From the NCBI GenBank assembly GCA_003539915.1, contig DPNX01000021.1:1-5444 (forward strand): DNA of 5,444 nt, read 5' to 3'. This stretch comes from Patescibacteria group bacterium (GTDB lineage: Bacteria > Patescibacteriota > Minisyncoccia > UBA6257 > UBA11618). The notes beneath the pieces were generated by a model. That model saw only the letters and a program-made list of their open reading frames with translations. It was not told where the DNA came from and searched no databases. Made by a program: the position numbers and the translations under genes. Shown piece by piece: positions 1 through 4,300 of this stretch. Each line of letters begins with the position of its first letter. The first letter of the stretch is position 1.

Positions 1-1098
1 GTCAACGCTATTGCTCTCAATATAACTGGTGAGTTTGTTGACCCTTTTGATGGTCAAAAGGACATTAAAGCTAAGGTTATCAAGACTGTTTGTAAGGCGA
101 CCGAACGATTTGGTGAAGATGCCTTACGTTTAATGAGAGCTGTTCGGCTAGCTACCGAATTAGAGTTTGAAATTGAAAAGAAAACAGCCACCGCTCTTAA
201 AAAACAAGCTGGATCATTGGAAATGATTGCTAACGAAAGGATAAAAGATGAGCTGTCTAAGATGATCATGGCTTCTAAAGCAGCTGATGGCATTAGATTG
301 TTGGCTGAAACTAGCTTATTGAAGCATGTAATGCCTGAATTAGAGGAGGGTATTGGCGTTGGTCAGAACAAGCACCATATTTATACGGTTTTTGAGCACA
401 ATGTTAAGGCTTTAGAGTACTCAGCAGGTAAGAACTATTCACTCATAGTTAGATTAGCCTCCTTATTACACGATGTAGGTAAGCCTAAGACCAAAAGAGG
501 CGAGGGACCGGACAGTACCTTTTATAATCACGAGGTAGTGGGAGCTAGAATGACTCTAAAAATGCTCGATCGCTTACATTATTCAAAGAAGATTGTTGAA
601 AAGGTTACTCATCTAGTTCGCTCACATCTCTTCTATTATAACGTTGGTGAGGTAACTGAAGCCGGTGTTCGTCGCTTTTTGCGTCGTGTAGGTCCTGAAA
701 ACATCCCAGATTTAATAAAGGTTAGAGAAGCAGATCGTATCGGTTCTGGTGTTCCTAAGGCGGTGCCTTATAAAATCCGTCACCTACTCTTCATGATTGA
801 AAAAGTTGAGAAGGACCCTATCGACTCTCGGATGTTGAAGATTGATGGTAGTCATGTGATGAAATTAGGTAAGTTAGAACCTGGGCCAAAGATTGGACAG
901 ATCCTAGCAGTGCTATTAGAAGATGTTCTTGAAGACCCAAAGAAAAATAATGAAGAAGACCTTGCTAAGAGAATAAAAGAACTTAACAAATTGCCTGAAA
1001 AAGAGCTTCATAAGATGACAGAAAAAGCTAAGAAAAGAAAGAATGAGTTTGAAAGTGGTTTAGAGCAAAAAATCAAGAAAAAATTCTACATTAAATAA
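1..1098 (+). CDS. cca: CCA tRNA nucleotidyltransferase (class II, with HD domain), 5'-truncated by window edge
   Basis: This enzyme adds or repairs the 3'-terminal CCA of tRNAs in the cytoplasm, using CTP and ATP without a nucleic-acid template. The reading frame is open from base 1 and ends at TAA 1096-1098, giving 365 visible residues. The family usually has about 450-500, so the N-terminal catalytic part with the GGxxRD and DxD metal-binding motifs lies upstream. The window opens inside the RRDFTxNA motif (visible VNAIAL). DPFDG and then ERFGEDALRLMRAVR follow; E39, D40 and R43 form the EDxxR motif that reads the incoming base. An HD phosphohydrolase domain follows, with H133, H157-D158 (LLHDVGKPK), H177, H209 and D245 (EADRIGSG). 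The IDGSHVMKLG and PGPKIGQIL motifs are typical of the C-terminal body. The tail is Lys-rich and ends KKKFYIK. A terminator follows 24 bases after the stop, so this is the last gene of its transcript. The family call is firm; the alternative label poly(A) polymerase is less likely. Confidence 0.93.
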   Translation, partial: VNAIALNITGEFVDPFDGQKDIKAKVIKTVCKATERFGEDALRLMRAVRLATELEFEIEKKTATALKKQAGSLEMIANERIKDELSKMIMASKAADGIRLLAETSLLKHVMPELEEGIGVGQNKHHIYTVFEHNVKALEYSAGKNYSLIVRLASLLHDVGKPKTKRGEGPDSTFYNHEVVGARMTLKMLDRLHYSKKIVEKVTHLVRSHLFYYNVGEVTEAGVRRFLRRVGPENIPDLIKVREADRIGSGVPKAVPYKIRHLLFMIEKVEKDPIDSRMLKIDGSHVMKLGKLEPGPKIGQILAVLLEDVLEDPKKNNEEDLAKRIKELNKLPEKELHKMTEKAKKRKNEFESGLEQKIKKKFYIK

Positions 1099-1122
1099 CT
1101 TGTTTTAAAAGACTTTTTATAG

Positions 1123-1149
1123 AACAGATTCTCTTTAGAATCTGTTTTT
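1123..1149 (+). terminator. Rho-independent terminator after cca
   Basis: A perfect 10-bp inverted repeat (AACAGATTCT at 1123-1132 and AGAATCTGTT at 1137-1146) encloses a 4-base CTTT loop. It runs into a T tract (1145-1149, then G and four more Ts). It lies 24 bases past the cca stop codon and before the next promoter. There is no A tract directly left of the stem, so it should act only on + strand transcripts. Confidence 0.88.
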
Positions 1150-1178
1150 GTTTTCCACATTAATAGAAGGACCTTTAG

Positions 1179-1187
1179 TGATATAAT
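1179..1187 (+). promoter_or_regulatory. Extended -10 promoter for the large surface-protein gene
   Basis: TG at 1179-1180, one base, then the consensus TATAAT at 1182-1187 form an extended -10 element for a sigma-70-type factor. No good -35 hexamer is visible at the usual 16-18 base spacing; the region around 1159-1164 reads ATTAAT. This fits promoters that rely on the extended -10. Transcription would start near 1194, giving a leader of about 30 bases before the ATG at 1226. The terminator lies just upstream, so the next gene needs its own promoter, which supports this call. Confidence 0.72.
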
Positions 1188-1204
1188 TAAAGCAGTGAAA
1201 ATAA

Positions 1205-1219
1205 GTCTTCCAAGAAGAC
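1205..1219 (+). promoter_or_regulatory. Small hairpin in the 5' leader
   Basis: GTCTTC (1205-1210) and GAAGAC (1214-1219) are perfect inverted repeats around a CAA loop. The hairpin lies wholly between the predicted transcription start (about 1194) and the ATG at 1226. Its right arm contains most of the only purine-rich ribosome-site candidate, so it could limit translation or protect the 5' end. A 6-bp stem can occur by chance, so function is inference. Confidence 0.4.
1212..1217 (+). promoter_or_regulatory. Weak Shine-Dalgarno-like site
   Basis: AAGAAG lies 8 bases before the ATG at 1226. It is purine-rich but lacks the GGAGG core, so pairing with 16S rRNA would be weak. It supports the ATG at 1226 as start. 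That start is also forced by an in-frame TAA at 1202-1204, after which no other in-frame ATG, GTG or TTG precedes 1226. Confidence 0.4.
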
Positions 1220-1225
1220 AATTTT

Positions 1226-1303
1226 ATGTTGAATAAGCAGAGATTTAAAAATATTGTTCTCGCTGTTTTTGCAGTATTGTTTTTATTGGTTTTGTATACC
1301 AAT
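1226..1303 (+). other. N-terminal signal/membrane anchor of the surface protein
   Basis: Residues 1-9 carry K4, R6 and K8. Residues 10-24 (IVLAVFAVLFLLVLY) are wholly hydrophobic, followed by the polar stretch TNFSDRP. This gives the inside-positive orientation of a Sec signal or signal anchor. No convincing small-x-small cleavage site follows the helix closely; FLAG at residues 41-44 is a remote option. An uncleaved anchor with the rest outside is therefore the simpler reading. Confidence 0.75.
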
Positions 1304-4300
1304 TTTTCTGATAGACCAAGTATTTTTTCTTTGATCAATGATAGATTTTTAGCTGGCCATTCTTCACCGGGTTGCATTCCTCTTGTTACCGTTAGTCCTG
1401 ATGGTGGTGATACGGTTACCTCTACTAATTTTGATTTTGTAATGACTTTTGATCCTGGTCATGTGATTTCGGCCTTCTCGCCTGCTCCGCTAGTGACACT
1501 AACTGACACAGCTTCTGGATCTTCAGGTGCATACCAGTGTTGGGCAGGTGGTGGAGATGGTGATCCTGTGGCTTTGTATGATGGGAGTAAAGTTACATGT
1601 CCATTCGTTAATGTTGCGGATAGTACTTATAGCGTCACTATTGATGATGCGATGATAGGAGAGGGGATCTCAATGGACACTGTTTGTAATATTCCACACA
1701 CTGGCTTTACAGTCCTCGATGGCGGCGGAGGTGGCGTTGATCCTGATCCCTCGTGTGTAGGTTGTGGTGATACTGGCACCCAACTAGAGGTGTATACCTC
1801 CGCTTACCGTTGGTATGATAATTCAGACAGAGATGAAAATAAGGATGAAGTGGGTGGTAGCTATGGAAAGACCAACGAGCCTTTTAGCTGTGCTTATCCA
1901 GGCATTCCTGTTCAGCTTAGGATCTTAAACCATATCGAAGCAGGGAAATTAGAGCAAGGTGGCATGAACCCTTGGACTAAAAAAGTTGAAAGATACAAGC
2001 TTAAATATGCTAAGAAAGAAACAAAAGACGAGAGATGTGACAAGGTGGATGGTTTTCGTTGGAAGGATGTTGGTCTAGCGTCCAATCCTGTTCAAGAAAT
2101 TAATTATTGGGATAATTCGCATGAACCTGATGGCATTCCACTAGCTGAGGCTTGGGAGGGTGGTAAAAGAGTTGATCCCGAACATCCAATTTCTAATTCA
2201 CATAGACGAATATCACAAGAATACATAGACACAGGTGAGGGTGGCGATGAATTCTTCACCAATAAAAAAGGAGCTTGTAATCAGGGCGATGATTGTATGT
2301 GGAGTTTTGCCTTGGCTGTTAATAAGAATGTCACAGAAAAATCCTATTATTGTCTAAAAGAAATGAGAAATTATGAGATAGATGGTGATAGTTCTGAAGA
2401 GCCTCTCGATTATTATTACCACCTTCAAGAATCGCCAGAATCGCCAGAATCCTATCCCGAACTATCCACTTGTTCATCCAAGAAAGATCTCCAAAAGACA
2501 GTTTCTTTACCGCTAACAGAAACTGAAGAGGATGGAGTTAAGAAAGAGATTAGAGAACTGGGTAATCTGGTTGGTGACATTCTAGATGAAGACTCTTCTA
2601 AGGTGTATACAATGGGCAGGCTAAATTCTGTCGCTGCAGCTCCTGCTAACTCGAGTATGGGTCTCGGTATTCCTCCAACAGATAAGCAATCGGGCACTTC
2701 TTGGAATTATGTATACACCGATAAAGTTTTCACCGTAGATGGAGCTAGTTTGGGAGAAGATTTATTTGTGCCAGGAAACGCTACATTCGGAACCGCTACT
2801 ATTAAAATAAATCCAGAGGAAGACACTATTTCATTTGGTAATAATGATCCAGGTATAATCTTTGGTAATGGTAATGATGGTCAGACCTTTACATTCTATG
2901 ACGCTGCAAATGCTGATGATAAGGAGGGCCAGAACTCATTAATAAAAATTATAGATACTGGCTCAACTGCTAATCTAGATATCAGTGGTGGTTTAATTGT
3001 TAACTCTGGAGGCACAAGTGAAAAAATGATTGTTAATAATAAAAATGGAAGAGCAGTTTTTTCAATTATTACCGATCAAAACCTTCTTGGCATGGGTGGA
3101 AAGATTGGTTTTGGTACAGATAATCCAACTACCGCTATCGAGGCAGTTTCTAATGGTGGTCTTGCGCCAACTTTTAGCAGCTACAACAATAACTGGTGGG
3201 TGGCTCCCGGCTACATCCTCAGAAAATCATTGGGTACCGAGGCTAATCCAATAGGGGTGACTGGTAAGACTGATGGTGCAGGTAGGCAACCAGAAGTACC
3301 AGGAAGATTTATGTTCCAAGTTAATGATAGGCCTGCTGGTGAGGCTGCTAGTTGGGTAGATGTGGCTATGGTTACTTCTCAGTTAGATGGAGAGGTTGAT
3401 AATGATCTCAATAATCGAATAGTTCCAGGCTCTCTCTCATTCTGGGTAAGGTCAAATAAACCTGCTTCAAGTACTCAGGCTATGGAGCTAGCATTATATA
3501 TTAATAATCAGGGTAATCTTGGTATTGGAAGTTGGATCCCTACAGTCCGCCTAGAAGTTGCTCAAAAAGATAAAGAGCCTCAGATAAACCTCACTAGAGG
3601 TGATTCAGATCGCACCACAAGCATAAGTGAGAATGATGTTATCGGTACCTTGGCCTTTAGGGGAGATGACAAGGATATTGTTGAAGAGGCTGATAAGCTG
3701 GGAGAGAAAACAATTGTGGCTAAAATATCAAGCATGGCTGAAGCTAACTTTGGCGAGAGTGAATCTCCCGGTGCGTTAATTTTCTCCACTGGCAACCCTG
3801 CTGCTGGCAAGTCTGTAACGGAAAGATTTAGAATTGATAGCGGCGGACATATAACCATTAAGCCAACTGATCCAGATAACATGGAAGCGGGTTACGTTTT
3901 AACTGCTATTAATGGGGATGGTAAGGCTGAATGGAAGGAGGCTGGTGGCGTGGGGCAAGGCAGCAGTTTTTGGTCAAGAAATGATGAAATATCATCAGAG
4001 GAATATATCTTTCCTAAAATGACAACTGACAAGATTAGCATTGGCACAAGCACACCTGCTACTTACACCCTAGATGTTGTAGGGGATATTAATATTAGAG
4101 ATGATGGAGATGATCATAAAAACTATCTATTAAATGGAGAACTCTTAGATGTCGTTGATGGATTAACAACCGTTCAAGAACCTCCAGCATCAAGTGGTAT
4201 CTCAGCAGGAGAGATAGAATTATTTAAAATTAAAGCTACTGCGAACACCAGTAATGACGTAGAGGTTGGTGGAGCTGAGTTCAACCTCACTCTTAGTAAT

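Noticed and set aside
54..293. Minus-strand open frame of 79 codons inside cca
   Set aside because: It lies wholly opposite a well-recognised coding region, has no family features and no promoter or ribosome site; it is a shadow of cca.
1135..1377. Minus-strand open frame of 80 codons across the intergenic region
   Set aside because: It overlaps the terminator, the + strand promoter and the signal-anchor coding region; its translation has no recognisable domain. The terminator, promoter and + strand gene explain the DNA better.
2429..2451. Possible CRISPR or other regular array
   Set aside because: The unit is only 9 bases with no spacers and lies in frame inside a coding region. No spaced direct repeats of CRISPR size were seen anywhere in the window.
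3030..3254. Plus-strand open frame of 74 codons in another phase inside the surface gene
   Set aside because: The surface protein frame is continuous through this stretch and reads as a recognisable tail-fibre module; the alternative frame gives no family match.
3580..3882. Minus-strand open frames of about 100 codons opposite the surface gene (also 2452-2697 and 4957-5268)
   Set aside because: Their translations are Ser/Leu/Pro-rich, as expected from reading opposite a Gly/Asp/Ser-rich coding strand; none has start-site signals.
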